From Palleronia sediminis (GTDB lineage: Bacteria; Pseudomonadota; Alphaproteobacteria; Rhodobacterales; Rhodobacteraceae), in the NCBI RefSeq assembly GCF_004358695.1, contig NZ_SNAA01000002.1:186001-250000 (forward strand): a stretch of DNA of 64,000 bases. Reading direction: 5' to 3'. Below the pieces are notes generated by a model, which saw only the letters and a list, made by a program, of their open reading frames with translations, was not told the DNA's origin and ran no database searches. Of the stretch, positions 26,427 through 35,617 are shown piece after piece. Numbering within the stretch: position 1 is the first letter of the stretch; each line of letters starts with the position of its first letter. The position numbers were made by a program, and so were the translations under genes.

Positions 26427-27986
26427 TCAGCCCACCGAGCCTTCGAGCGAGATGGCGACGAGCTGCTGGGCTTCCATCGCGAACTCCATCGGCAACGCCT
26501 GGAGCACCTCGCGGCAGAACCCGTTGACGATCAGCGCGACGGCCTCTTCTTCGTCCATGCCGCGCTGCTGGCAGTAGAACATCTGGTCGTCATCCACCTT
26601 GGATGTCGTGGCCTCGTGCTCCACCCGGCTCGAGTTGTTCTTGACCTCGATATAGGGAACCGTGTGCGCGCCGCATTCGCCCCCGATCAGCAAGCTGTCG
26701 CACTGCGTGTAGTTGCGCGAATTGGTGGCCTTGGGATGCATCGACACGAGCCCGCGATAGGTGTTCTGCGCGTGCCCGGCGCTGATCCCCTTGGACACGA
26801 TTCGCGAGCGCGTGTTCTTGCCCAGGTGGATCATCTTGGTGCCGGTATCGGCCTGCTGCCAGTTGTTCGTGATGGCGATGGAATAGAACTCGCCCTGGCT
26901 GTCATCGCCGCGCAGGATGCAGGACGGGTATTTCCACGTCAGCGCCGACCCGGTCTCGACCTGCGTCCACGACACCTTGGACCGCGCCCCGCGGCAATCG
27001 GCGCGCTTGGTGACGAAATTATAGATGCCGCCCTTGCCGTTCTCGTCGCCCGGATACCAGTTCTGGACGGTCGAGTATTTCACCTCGGCATCGTCGAGCG
27101 CCACGATCTCGACCACCGCCGCGTGAAGCTGATTGGTGTCGCGCATCGGCGCGGTGCAGCCCTCGAGATAGCTCACATAGGCGCTGTCGTCGCAGATGAT
27201 GAGCGTCCGTTCGAACTGGCCGGTATTCTCGGCATTGATGCGGAAATAGGTCGACAGCTCCATCGGGCAGCGCACGCCCTTGGGCACATAGACGAACGAT
27301 CCGTCGGAAAACACCGCACTGTTGAGCGTTGCGAAATAGTTGTCCTGCACCGGCACGACGCTGCCCAGGTACTTGCGCACAAGCTCGGGGTGGTCGCGGA
27401 TCGCGTCCGAGATCGAGCAGAAGATGACGCCCGCGGCGGCCAGTTCCTTCTTGAAGGTCGTGCCCACGCTGACCGAGTCGAACACCGCGTCCACGGCCAC
27501 CCGCCGCTCGCCCGTGGCGGGCTCGCCGTCGAGATCGCGCGCATCGGCGGGCGCGGCATCGGCGCCCTCGACCCCGGCGAGGATCAACTGCTCCTTCAGC
27601 GGGATGCCGAGCTTGGCATAGGTCTCGAGCAGCTTGGGGTCGACATCGTCCAGCGACTTCGGCTTTTCCTTCATCGAGGCCGGCTTGGCGTAGTAATACT
27701 GCTCCTGGTAGTCGACCGGCGCATATTTCAGCATCGACCAGTCGGGCTCGTCGAGCTTTTGCCAGCGGCGGAAGGCCTCGAGCCGCCATTCGAGCATCCA
27801 CTCGGGCTCTTCGTTGCGCTCGGAAATCAGCCGGACGATATCCTCGTTCAGCCCTTTCGGCGCGAAATCCATCTCGATCTCGGTGTTCCAGCCATGCTTG
27901 TAGGTGCCAAGCGCGGCGACGGCATCCACCGTTTCCTTTTCGACGCCGTCCTTCACCTTGTCCTGAAGCGCGATCTGATCGGTCAT
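26427..27986 (-). CDS. sufB: Fe-S cluster scaffold SufB
   Basis: The 519-residue SufB is the main scaffold of the SufBC2D complex. Characteristic stretches include [55 protein letters not shown] and the near-C-terminal [16 protein letters not shown], which contains cysteines used in sulfur transfer. The N-terminal extension (about 140 residues) is as in other proteobacteria. GAAGGAG precedes the ATG. A 47-base gap separates it from the following small membrane gene. Confidence 0.98.
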   Translation of the reverse strand: MTDQIALQDKVKDGVEKETVDAVAALGTYKHGWNTEIEMDFAPKGLNEDIVRLISERNEEPEWMLEWRLEAFRRWQKLDEPDWSMLKYAPVDYQEQYYYAKPASMKEKPKSLDDVDPKLLETYAKLGIPLKEQLILAGVEGADAAPADARDLDGEPATGERRVAVDAVFDSVSVGTTFKKELAAAGVIFCSISDAIRDHPELVRKYLGSVVPVQDNYFATLNSAVFSDGSFVYVPKGVRCPMELSTYFRINAENTGQFERTLIICDDSAYVSYLEGCTAPMRDTNQLHAAVVEIVALDDAEVKYSTVQNWYPGDENGKGGIYNFVTKRADCRGARSKVSWTQVETGSALTWKYPSCILRGDDSQGEFYSIAITNNWQQADTGTKMIHLGKNTRSRIVSKGISAGHAQNTYRGLVSMHPKATNSRNYTQCDSLLIGGECGAHTVPYIEVKNNSSRVEHEATTSKVDDDQMFYCQQRGMDEEEAVALIVNGFCREVLQALPMEFAMEAQQLVAISLEGSVG

Positions 27987-28001
27987 GTCGGTCTCCTTCG
28001 C

Positions 28002-29051
28002 TCAGGCGGCACGCGCCCGATATCTGTTGAAATGCTGTAGCCACGCTTCGGCGAAGCGGTCCACATCGTCATCCGTCGTCGTCGGGCCCATCGAGACGCG
28101 CAATGCCGAACCCGCCGCCGCCGCGTCGAGCCCCATCGCCGCCAGCACGCCCGAGCCGCGCAGCTTGCCGCTGGAACAGGCCGATCCGGCCGATACCGCG
28201 ACCCCCGCGAGGTCCATCTGCATCACCTGCGTCTCGCCCTTCCAGCCGGGCGTCACGAAAAGGCTCGTATTGGGAAGCCGGGGCACATCCTTGCCCAGGC
28301 AGATAGTCACGGGCGCCTCGACTGCCAACCGCCGCTCCAGCCGGTCGCGGCGCTGCGCCACACCGTCCCAGAGCCCGTTCGCCAGATCGCGCGCCGCCGC
28401 CGCCGCCGCCGCGCCGAAGCCCGCGATGGCGGCTACGTTCTCGGTCCCCGCGCGGCGGCCCATCTCCTGCCCGCCGCCGCGGATGCGCGCCGCGATATCG
28501 AGGCCGCGCCGGATCAGCAGCGCGCCGACGCCTTTCGGGCCGCCGATCTTGTGGGCCGAGACAAAGGCCATCTCGACCCCCGACCAGTCGAAGGCAAAGG
28601 GTATCTTGCCGAACGCCTGCGTGGCGTCGCAGACGGCCAGTCCCTCGGGCAGGCGCTGCACGACGCCCGTTTCTGAATTGGCGGCCTGCAACGCGGTGCG
28701 CGCCGGGTCCGCGACCGTGACGGCGCCCTGCGCGTCCACGCCCAGCACAGGCGCGCACCACGCAAGGACCGCGTCATGTTCGACCTGCGCACAAGCCAGG
28801 TCGCGCCCCGCGCAGGCCAGGGCCGCCGCCTCGGTCGCGCCCGAGACGAACACGACATCGGACCCGCTTGCGCCCGCGGCCTCGGCCACCTGCGCGCGGG
28901 CCCGTTCGACCGCCGCACGCGCGCGCCGTCCCTCGTCATGGATCGAGGACGGGTTGCCCGCGAGATCCAGCGCGGCGATCATCGCCTCGCGCGCCTCGGG
29001 ACGCAGGGGCGCGCTGGCGTTCCAGTCGAGATAGGCGCGCTCAGGCTTCAT
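28002..29051 (-). CDS. Cysteine desulfurase, IscS/NifS type (group I)
   Basis: The 349-residue PLP enzyme has the lysine in VSAHKIGGPKG and the mobile catalytic Cys in SAGSACSSGK, marking group I, in contrast to the group II SufS at the other end of the same operon. Residues QVEHDAVLAW and GGGQEMGRRAGTENV are also typical. It is shorter than IscS of enterobacteria (404), like other alphaproteobacterial homologues. It overlaps the end of iscR by 11 bases. Presence of two desulfurase classes in one suf operon may reflect supply of different sulfur acceptors. Confidence 0.93.
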   Translation of the reverse strand: MKPERAYLDWNASAPLRPEAREAMIAALDLAGNPSSIHDEGRRARAAVERARAQVAEAAGASGSDVVFVSGATEAAALACAGRDLACAQVEHDAVLAWCAPVLGVDAQGAVTVADPARTALQAANSETGVVQRLPEGLAVCDATQAFGKIPFAFDWSGVEMAFVSAHKIGGPKGVGALLIRRGLDIAARIRGGGQEMGRRAGTENVAAIAGFGAAAAAAARDLANGLWDGVAQRRDRLERRLAVEAPVTICLGKDVPRLPNTSLFVTPGWKGETQVMQMDLAGVAVSAGSACSSGKLRGSGVLAAMGLDAAAAGSALRVSMGPTTTDDDVDRFAEAWLQHFNRYRARAA

Positions 29052-29502
29052 CGACGACCTCGAACAGAGACGGGACCGCCGGGCATGGCGCCAGCCCGTT
29101 GCCGACGACATCCGACAGGCGCGTCTGGTGCAGGAAGACATAGACATGCGCCGACAGACCCTCCCATAGGCGGTTGTTCAGCGATTGCGCCTTGGTGCCC
29201 GACAGGCCGCCCGAGGCCCCGGCGCCCGCCTGCAACGCGTTCACCGTCTCGTCGACCGCCGCCAGCACCTCGATCACCCGGATTTCCGAGGCAGGCCGCG
29301 CAAGGCGATAACCGCCGCCCGGCCCGCGCACCGACGAGACGAGCTCGGCGCGGCGCAGCTTGACGAAGAGCTGTTCGAGATAGGGCAGCGAAACCGACTG
29401 CCGCCGGCTGAGATCGGTCAGCGACACCAGCGTGCCCGGTGCCTGAAGCGCCAGGTCGCTCAGAGCGATCATGGCGTATCGTCCCTTTGTGCTCAGCTTC
29501 AT
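29041..29502 (-). CDS. iscR: Rrf2-family regulator IscR, one-cysteine Rhodobacter type
   Basis: The 153-residue repressor has the Rrf2 winged helix (LSTKGRYAMIALSDLA, PYLEQLFVKLRRAELVSSVRGPGGGY). The three cysteines that bind the cluster in E. coli IscR (92, 98, 104) are absent: the corresponding region is VNALQAGAGASGGLSG. The only Cys is near the C-terminus (GLAPCPAVP). IscR of Rhodobacter sphaeroides is known to hold a cluster with a single Cys, so iron or cluster sensing may remain. It heads the suf operon and is probably autoregulatory. An Irr box lies 99 bases upstream. Confidence 0.92.
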   Translation of the reverse strand: MKLSTKGRYAMIALSDLALQAPGTLVSLTDLSRRQSVSLPYLEQLFVKLRRAELVSSVRGPGGGYRLARPASEIRVIEVLAAVDETVNALQAGAGASGGLSGTKAQSLNNRLWEGLSAHVYVFLHQTRLSDVVGNGLAPCPAVPSLFEVVDEA

Positions 29503-29600
29503 CGCGTCGCTCCGCCCGGCACGGAAACCGTGCTTTCAGTTGACCTTGGCCCGCCCGTTGCCTACCTGCGATCGGCGGTCGTCCCGGTTATCGGGCACGA

Positions 29601-29617
29601 TTTAGAATTGTTCTAAG
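29601..29617. promoter_or_regulatory. Irr (ICE-type) box upstream of the iscR-suf operon
   Basis: TTTAGAA-TTG-TTCTAAG matches the TTTAGAA-N3-TTCTAAA consensus at 13 of 14 arm positions. It lies between iscR (99 bases away) and the divergent hydrolase gene (54 bases away), so either or both can be regulated. Confidence 0.8.
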
Positions 29618-29670
29618 GTACCCGACCATTGACGTCAACAATGGCCGGACCCCCCAATCTGGAGCCGACC

Positions 29671-30324
29671 ATGCCCGAGGTGATTTTTCCCGGCCCCGAG
29701 GGGCGCCTCGAAGGGCGCTACCACGCCCAGAAGAAACACGATGCGCCCATCGCGATCGTGCTTCACCCGCACCCGCAATTCGGCGGGACGATGAACAACC
29801 GGGTGGTCTACAACCTGCATTACGCCTTCCACGAGATGGGTTTCACCGTCCTGCGCTTCAACTTCCGGGGCGTCGGCCGCAGCCAGGGCGAATACGACCA
29901 GGGAATCGGAGAGCTTTCGGACGCCGCATCGGCGCTCGACTATCTACAGGCGCTCAATCCCAACGCCAAGCATTGCTGGGTCGCCGGATTCTCGTTCGGG
30001 GCGTGGATCGGGATGCAGCTTCTGATGCGCCGCCCCGAGGTCACGGGCTTCATCTCGGTCTCGCCGCCCGCGAACATGTACGATTTCTCGTTCCTCGCGC
30101 CCTGCCCCAGCTCGGGCCTCATCATCAACGGCAGCGCCGACCGCGTGGCCCCGCCCAAGGACACCCAGGCCCTCGTCGCCAAGCTGCACGAGCAAAAGGG
30201 CATCACGATCACCCATCAGGAGGTCGAGGGATCGGGCCACTTCTTCGAAGATCCGCACATGGAGCCCATGATCGGCTCGGTGCAGGACTACGTCCGCCGC
30301 CGACTGACCGAGAACACGCGCTGA
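29671..30324 (+). CDS. Alpha/beta hydrolase (YsgA/CocE-like)
   Basis: The 217-residue soluble protein has an alpha/beta hydrolase fold. The His-rich oxyanion strand is VLHPHPQFGGTMNN, the nucleophile elbow is GFSFGA, the acid is probably in INGSADRVAPP, and the His in EGSGHFFEDP. It is highly conserved across alphaproteobacteria, with no known substrate. ATG 29671 is chosen over the open ATG at 29629 because GGAG precedes it at good spacing and the family starts MPEVIFPGPEGRLEG. It is divergent from the suf operon and shares the Irr-box promoter region, which might make it iron-responsive. Confidence 0.9.
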   Translation: MPEVIFPGPEGRLEGRYHAQKKHDAPIAIVLHPHPQFGGTMNNRVVYNLHYAFHEMGFTVLRFNFRGVGRSQGEYDQGIGELSDAASALDYLQALNPNAKHCWVAGFSFGAWIGMQLLMRRPEVTGFISVSPPANMYDFSFLAPCPSSGLIINGSADRVAPPKDTQALVAKLHEQKGITITHQEVEGSGHFFEDPHMEPMIGSVQDYVRRRLTENTR

Positions 30325-30336
30325 CGGGCGCCGCCC

Positions 30337-30367
30337 GCGGGGCGCGCGGGACACTCTCGCGCCCCGC
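30337..30367. terminator. Hairpin between the convergent hydrolase and pmp3 genes
   Basis: A 10-bp perfect stem GCGGGGCGCG/CGCGCCCCGC has an 11-base loop and no T run. It sits between convergent genes and is a likely weak or Rho-assisted terminator. Confidence 0.5.
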
Positions 30368-30378
30368 GCCTCCGGCGC

Positions 30379-30537
30379 TCATTTCTTGGCGATGATCCAG
30401 ACCGCGTGCACGATGCCGGGGATGTAGCCCAGGATCGTGAGCAGGATGTTCAGCCAGAAATGCTTGCCCAGACCGACCTGCAGAAAGACGCCGAGCGGCG
30501 GCAGGATGATGGCGATGATGATGCGGATGATGTCCAT
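30379..30537 (-). CDS. Pmp3/YqaE-family stress membrane microprotein
   Basis: The 52-residue protein MDIIRIIIAIILPPLGVFLQ is the classic Pmp3/YqaE type: two hydrophobic helices with the PPLGVF and ILLTILGYIPGIVHA motifs. Yeast Pmp3 modulates membrane potential and salt tolerance, and bacterial members are stress-induced. ATG 30537 has AAAGGA upstream; the longer open frame starting at 30771 is not real. A GGAAC-N16-CGTC promoter lies 29 bases upstream. Confidence 0.93.
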   Translation of the reverse strand: MDIIRIIIAIILPPLGVFLQVGLGKHFWLNILLTILGYIPGIVHAVWIIAKK

Positions 30538-30566
30538 GGCGGATTCCTTTCGGTGTTGCCGGTAGG

Positions 30567-30591
30567 GACGCGCCAGCGCGCGGATCGTTCC
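30567..30591 (-). promoter_or_regulatory. Candidate EcfG-type promoter of the Pmp3 gene
   Basis: On the minus strand GGAAC is followed after 16 bases by CGTC. This is one base away from the stress-sigma consensus and has the same spacer as the sites at 18450 and 20725. Confidence 0.5.
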
Positions 30592-30691
30592 ACCGCGCGG
30601 CTCGGTATCCCGTTGCATACCCTTTTCACGCGACCGCGCTTCGGCTATGTGCGGGGCTGAAACGGCACCTGCACAACCGAAGGACGCGCCC

Positions 30692-31906
30692 ATGTCGAAG
30701 ATCAAGGTCGAGAACCCCGTCGTCGAGCTCGACGGCGACGAGATGACCCGCATCATCTGGGATTTCATCAAGCAGAAACTGATCCTGCCCTATCTGGATA
30801 TCGACCTGCTCTACTACGACCTCGGCATCGAGGAGCGGGACCGCACCGACGACCAGATCACCGTCGACGCCGCCGAAAAGATCAAGGAGATCGGCGTCGG
30901 CGTGAAATGCGCCACCATCACCCCCGACGAGGGCCGCGTCGAGGAATTCGGCCTGAAAAAGATGTGGCGCAGCCCCAACGGCACGATCCGCAACATCCTG
31001 GGCGGCGTTGTCTTTCGCGAGCCGATCATCTGCTCGAACGTGCCGCGCCTCGTGCCCGGCTGGACCCAGCCCATCATCATCGGCCGCCACGCCTATGGCG
31101 ACCAGTACCGCGCCACCGACATGAAATTCCCCGGCCCCGGCACGCTGTCGATGAAATTCGTCGGCGAGGACGGCACCGTGATGGAGGAAGAGGTATTCAA
31201 GGCGCCGTCCTCGGGCGTCTACATGGGGATGTACAACCTCGACGACAGCATCCGCGACTTTGCCCGCGCCTCGTTCAACTATGGCCTCAAGCGCGGCTAC
31301 CCGGTCTATCTGTCGACCAAGAACACGATCCTCAAGAACTATGACGGCCAGTTCATGATCCTGTTCCAGAAGGTCTTCGACGAGGAGTTCAAGGACGCCT
31401 TCGCCGAGGCCGGCCTGACCTACGAGCACCGGCTGATCGACGACATGGTGGCCTCGGCGATGAAATGGTCGGGCGGCTATGTCTGGGCCTGCAAGAACTA
31501 CGACGGCGACGTGCAGTCCGATACCGTCGCGCAGGGCTTCGGCTCGCTCGGGCTGATGACCTCGGTGCTGATGACGCCCGATGGCAAGGTGGTCGAATCC
31601 GAGGCCGCGCATGGCACCGTGACCCGCCATTACCGCCAGCATCAGAAGGGCGAAAAGACCTCTACCAACTCGATCGCGTCGATCTTTGCCTGGACCGGGG
31701 GGCTGCGCCACCGCGCCAAGCTCGACGACAACGCGCGCCTGTTGCAATTCGCCGAAACGCTGGAAAAGGTCGTCGTCGACTCGGTCGAGGCCGGGCACAT
31801 GACCAAGGATCTCGCGCTGCTCGTCGGCCCCGACCAGGGCTGGCTGACGACCGAAGGGTTCCTCGAGAAGATCGACGAGAATCTCGACCGCGCCCTCGGC
31901 GCCTGA
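30692..31906 (+). CDS. icd: Isocitrate dehydrogenase, NADP-dependent
   Basis: The enzyme oxidises isocitrate to 2-oxoglutarate and CO2 with NADP in the TCA cycle. At 404 residues it is the dimeric eukaryote-like type. Substrate Ser/Asn/Arg residues occur in [14 protein letters not shown] and [20 protein letters not shown]. Metal ligands are in [11 protein letters not shown] and [12 protein letters not shown]. The NADP-type segment is [21 protein letters not shown] 30692 has GAAGGA upstream and begins [18 protein letters not shown] like homologues. A 10-bp hairpin follows the gene. Confidence 0.97.
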   Translation: MSKIKVENPVVELDGDEMTRIIWDFIKQKLILPYLDIDLLYYDLGIEERDRTDDQITVDAAEKIKEIGVGVKCATITPDEGRVEEFGLKKMWRSPNGTIRNILGGVVFREPIICSNVPRLVPGWTQPIIIGRHAYGDQYRATDMKFPGPGTLSMKFVGEDGTVMEEEVFKAPSSGVYMGMYNLDDSIRDFARASFNYGLKRGYPVYLSTKNTILKNYDGQFMILFQKVFDEEFKDAFAEAGLTYEHRLIDDMVASAMKWSGGYVWACKNYDGDVQSDTVAQGFGSLGLMTSVLMTPDGKVVESEAAHGTVTRHYRQHQKGEKTSTNSIASIFAWTGGLRHRAKLDDNARLLQFAETLEKVVVDSVEAGHMTKDLALLVGPDQGWLTTEGFLEKIDENLDRALGA

Positions 31907-31917
31907 CCCGGCGCGGC

Positions 31918-31945
31918 GGCGGGGGCCGCGGCTTTGGCCCCCGCC
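31918..31945 (+). terminator. Hairpin after icd
   Basis: A 10-bp perfect stem GGCGGGGGCC/GGCCCCCGCC has an 8-base loop. It is GC-rich, with no T run. Confidence 0.5.
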
Positions 31946-32007
31946 CCCGCCGCCATGCGCCGACCAAACCCCTTGCGCCCGCCGCACCCGCGGGTCAGGA
32001 CGGGGCC

Positions 32008-32337
32008 ATGGTCTATCTCTACCTCATCCTCGCCGTGCTACTCGAAACCGTGGGCACATCGGCGTTGCAGGCGTCGCAGCAATTCACCCGGCCCCTGCCC
32101 TCGGTGGTCGTCGTGCTGGCCTATGCGGGCGCGTTCTACCTGCTGTCGCTGACGCTGGTGTCGCTGCCCGTGGGCGTCGTCTATGCGCTCTGGTCGGGTA
32201 TGGGAATCCTGTTCATCGCGGTGATCGGCTGGACCGTCTTCGGCCAGAGGCTCGACATGGCGGCCGTCATGGGCATGGGGCTGATCGTGGCCGGGATCGC
32301 CGTCATCCAGCTTTTTTCCGACACCACGCCCCATTGA
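32008..32337 (+). CDS. Small multidrug resistance (SMR) family transporter
   Basis: The 109-residue protein has four membrane helices, as EmrE and SugE do. The membrane-embedded Glu13 (AVLLETVGTS) and the Trp in YALWSGMGI mark a functional proton-coupled antiporter, closer in these motifs to the quaternary-ammonium exporters (Qac type) than to the guanidinium exporters (Gdx type). The longer frame starting at 31465 is a shadow of icd. It is 101 bases after icd and 61 before the channel gene. Confidence 0.92.
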   Translation: MVYLYLILAVLLETVGTSALQASQQFTRPLPSVVVVLAYAGAFYLLSLTLVSLPVGVVYALWSGMGILFIAVIGWTVFGQRLDMAAVMGMGLIVAGIAVIQLFSDTTPH

Positions 32338-32398
32338 CGCGGGGTTTCGGAGCGCGCGGGCCTCGCCCTGCGCGCGGCCTCCGCTAGATGCCCTTGCC

Positions 32399-33322
32399 AT
32401 GGAAGACCTGATCCTTTCGACCTGGGCGCGATTGCCCGAACCCATGCGTGCCGAGCTGTCGAGCTATGTCACCGGCTTCTGGCGGGTGCTGCCGCAGCTC
32501 GTCTTTGCGACGCTGTTCTTTCTGCTCACGGTCGCGGTCATCCGCGTCGTGCAATGGATCGTGCCAAAGGTGCTGCGCCGCGCGCGGATGCGGCGCGCGC
32601 TGGTCGATGTCGTGGTCATGCTGCTGACCGTCGGGCTGTGGCTGATGGGATCCCTGCTGACGCTGACCATCGCCGTGCCGTCCATCACGCCGGGCCGCGC
32701 GCTCACCGCGCTTGGCGTGGGCGGCGTGGCCATCGGCTTTGCCTTCAAGGACGTGTTCGAGAACTTCCTCGCCGGGATCCTGCTGTTGATCCGCGAGCCG
32801 TTCTCTAAGAGCGATTTCATCGAATGCCAGGGCATCGACGGCCGGGTCGAGGAGATCACGATCCGTGATACCCATATCCGACAGACCGACGGCCAGCTTG
32901 TCGTGGCGCCAAACGCGATGTTCTTCAAGAACGCCGTGACGGTGCGGACCTCGACCGATCTGCGGCGCACGACGATCATCTGCGGCGTGGCCTATGGCGA
33001 GGATGTCGATGCCGCGCGCGAGGTCATCGAACGCGCGGTCAAGGACGTCGATTCGGTGCGCGACGACGTCAAGGACGTGCAGATCTTTGCCAAGGAATTC
33101 GCCGACAGCGCGATCAATTTCGAGGTGACATGGTGGACCGGGTCGCGCCCCGTCGATATCCGCGCGAGCCGCGACAAGGTCGTCGCCGCGGTCAAGCGCG
33201 CGCTGGACGAGGCCGGGATCGAGATCCCCTTCCCCTATCGCACGCTGACCTTCGCCGAGGCCCTGCCGCTGACGCGCAAGGACGCGCCCCCGGACGACGA
33301 CACCGCGTCGTCACGGGACTGA
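32399..33322 (+). CDS. MscS-family mechanosensitive channel
   Basis: The 307-residue protein has three N-terminal helices: about 28-50, 70-92, and the pore helix 102-126 with its alternating Gly/Ala pattern (ALGVGGVAIGFAFKDVFENFLAGI). A cytoplasmic beta domain (SDFIECQGIDGRVEEITIRDTHIRQTDG) and an alpha/beta end follow. This is the MscS form that vents solutes on hypo-osmotic shock. There is no extra domain. The neighbourhood with Pmp3 and SMR hints at envelope and osmotic homeostasis. Confidence 0.93.
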   Translation: MEDLILSTWARLPEPMRAELSSYVTGFWRVLPQLVFATLFFLLTVAVIRVVQWIVPKVLRRARMRRALVDVVVMLLTVGLWLMGSLLTLTIAVPSITPGRALTALGVGGVAIGFAFKDVFENFLAGILLLIREPFSKSDFIECQGIDGRVEEITIRDTHIRQTDGQLVVAPNAMFFKNAVTVRTSTDLRRTTIICGVAYGEDVDAAREVIERAVKDVDSVRDDVKDVQIFAKEFADSAINFEVTWWTGSRPVDIRASRDKVVAAVKRALDEAGIEIPFPYRTLTFAEALPLTRKDAPPDDDTASSRD

Positions 33323-33403
33323 GCGCGGATCGTGACGGCGATTGCGCTTTCCCTTGGGCCCGGCCCGCGTTAAGGGCCGCGCGACCCCACGAGACGGATG
33401 CAC

Positions 33404-35221
<1,818 letters not shown>

Positions 35222-35249
35222 GCCCAAGGTGCGCCATGGTGAAAACGAC

Positions 35250-35275
35250 AAAGGGGGCCGCGCGGCCCCCTTTTT
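35250..35275. terminator. Intrinsic terminator after typA, shared with the alaS operon end
   Basis: A 10-bp stem AAAGGGGGCC/GGCCCCCTTT has a GCGC loop and then TTTTT. It terminates typA and lies downstream of the DUF1330 gene on the other strand. Confidence 0.9.
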
Positions 35276-35328
35276 CCGTTCATCGCCGACAGGCTGAGGG
35301 TCCGAACGGATCGACCCTGCGGCAGCCG

Positions 35329-35616
35329 TTAATCGGGAATCTCGACCAGGACCAGTTCACGCTCCGCCGCGCCCTTTGCGTGGGACAAGGCAGCCTGGTA
35401 GGCGTCCGAGCGGTAACATGCCTCGGCCGCCTCCATGCTGGGGAAACGCGCGACCACGTTGCGCGGCCGCTCCGGCCCCTCGAGCTGGAGATAGGCGCCG
35501 CCCCGCGCGACGAAGACGCCGCCATGGGCCGCGATCGCCTCGGTCGCGCCGGCGGCATAGCGGGCATAGGCTTCGGCATCGTTCACCTTGACATGGGCGA
35601 TCCACAAGGCGGGCAT
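35329..35616 (-). CDS. DUF1330 family protein
   Basis: The 95-residue protein has the DUF1330 fold (ferredoxin-like dimeric alpha/beta barrel): ALWIAHVKVNDAEAYARYA, then GGVFVARGGAY and VVARFPSMEAAEACYRSDAYQ. The function is unknown. The start lies one base past the alaS stop, with GGAGGG within the alaS end as ribosome-binding site, so it is probably co-transcribed with alaS. The longer frame to 35730 is alaS shadow. Confidence 0.9.
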   Translation of the reverse strand: MPALWIAHVKVNDAEAYARYAAGATEAIAAHGGVFVARGGAYLQLEGPERPRNVVARFPSMEAAEACYRSDAYQAALSHAKGAAERELVLVEIPD

Positions 35617-35617
35617 G

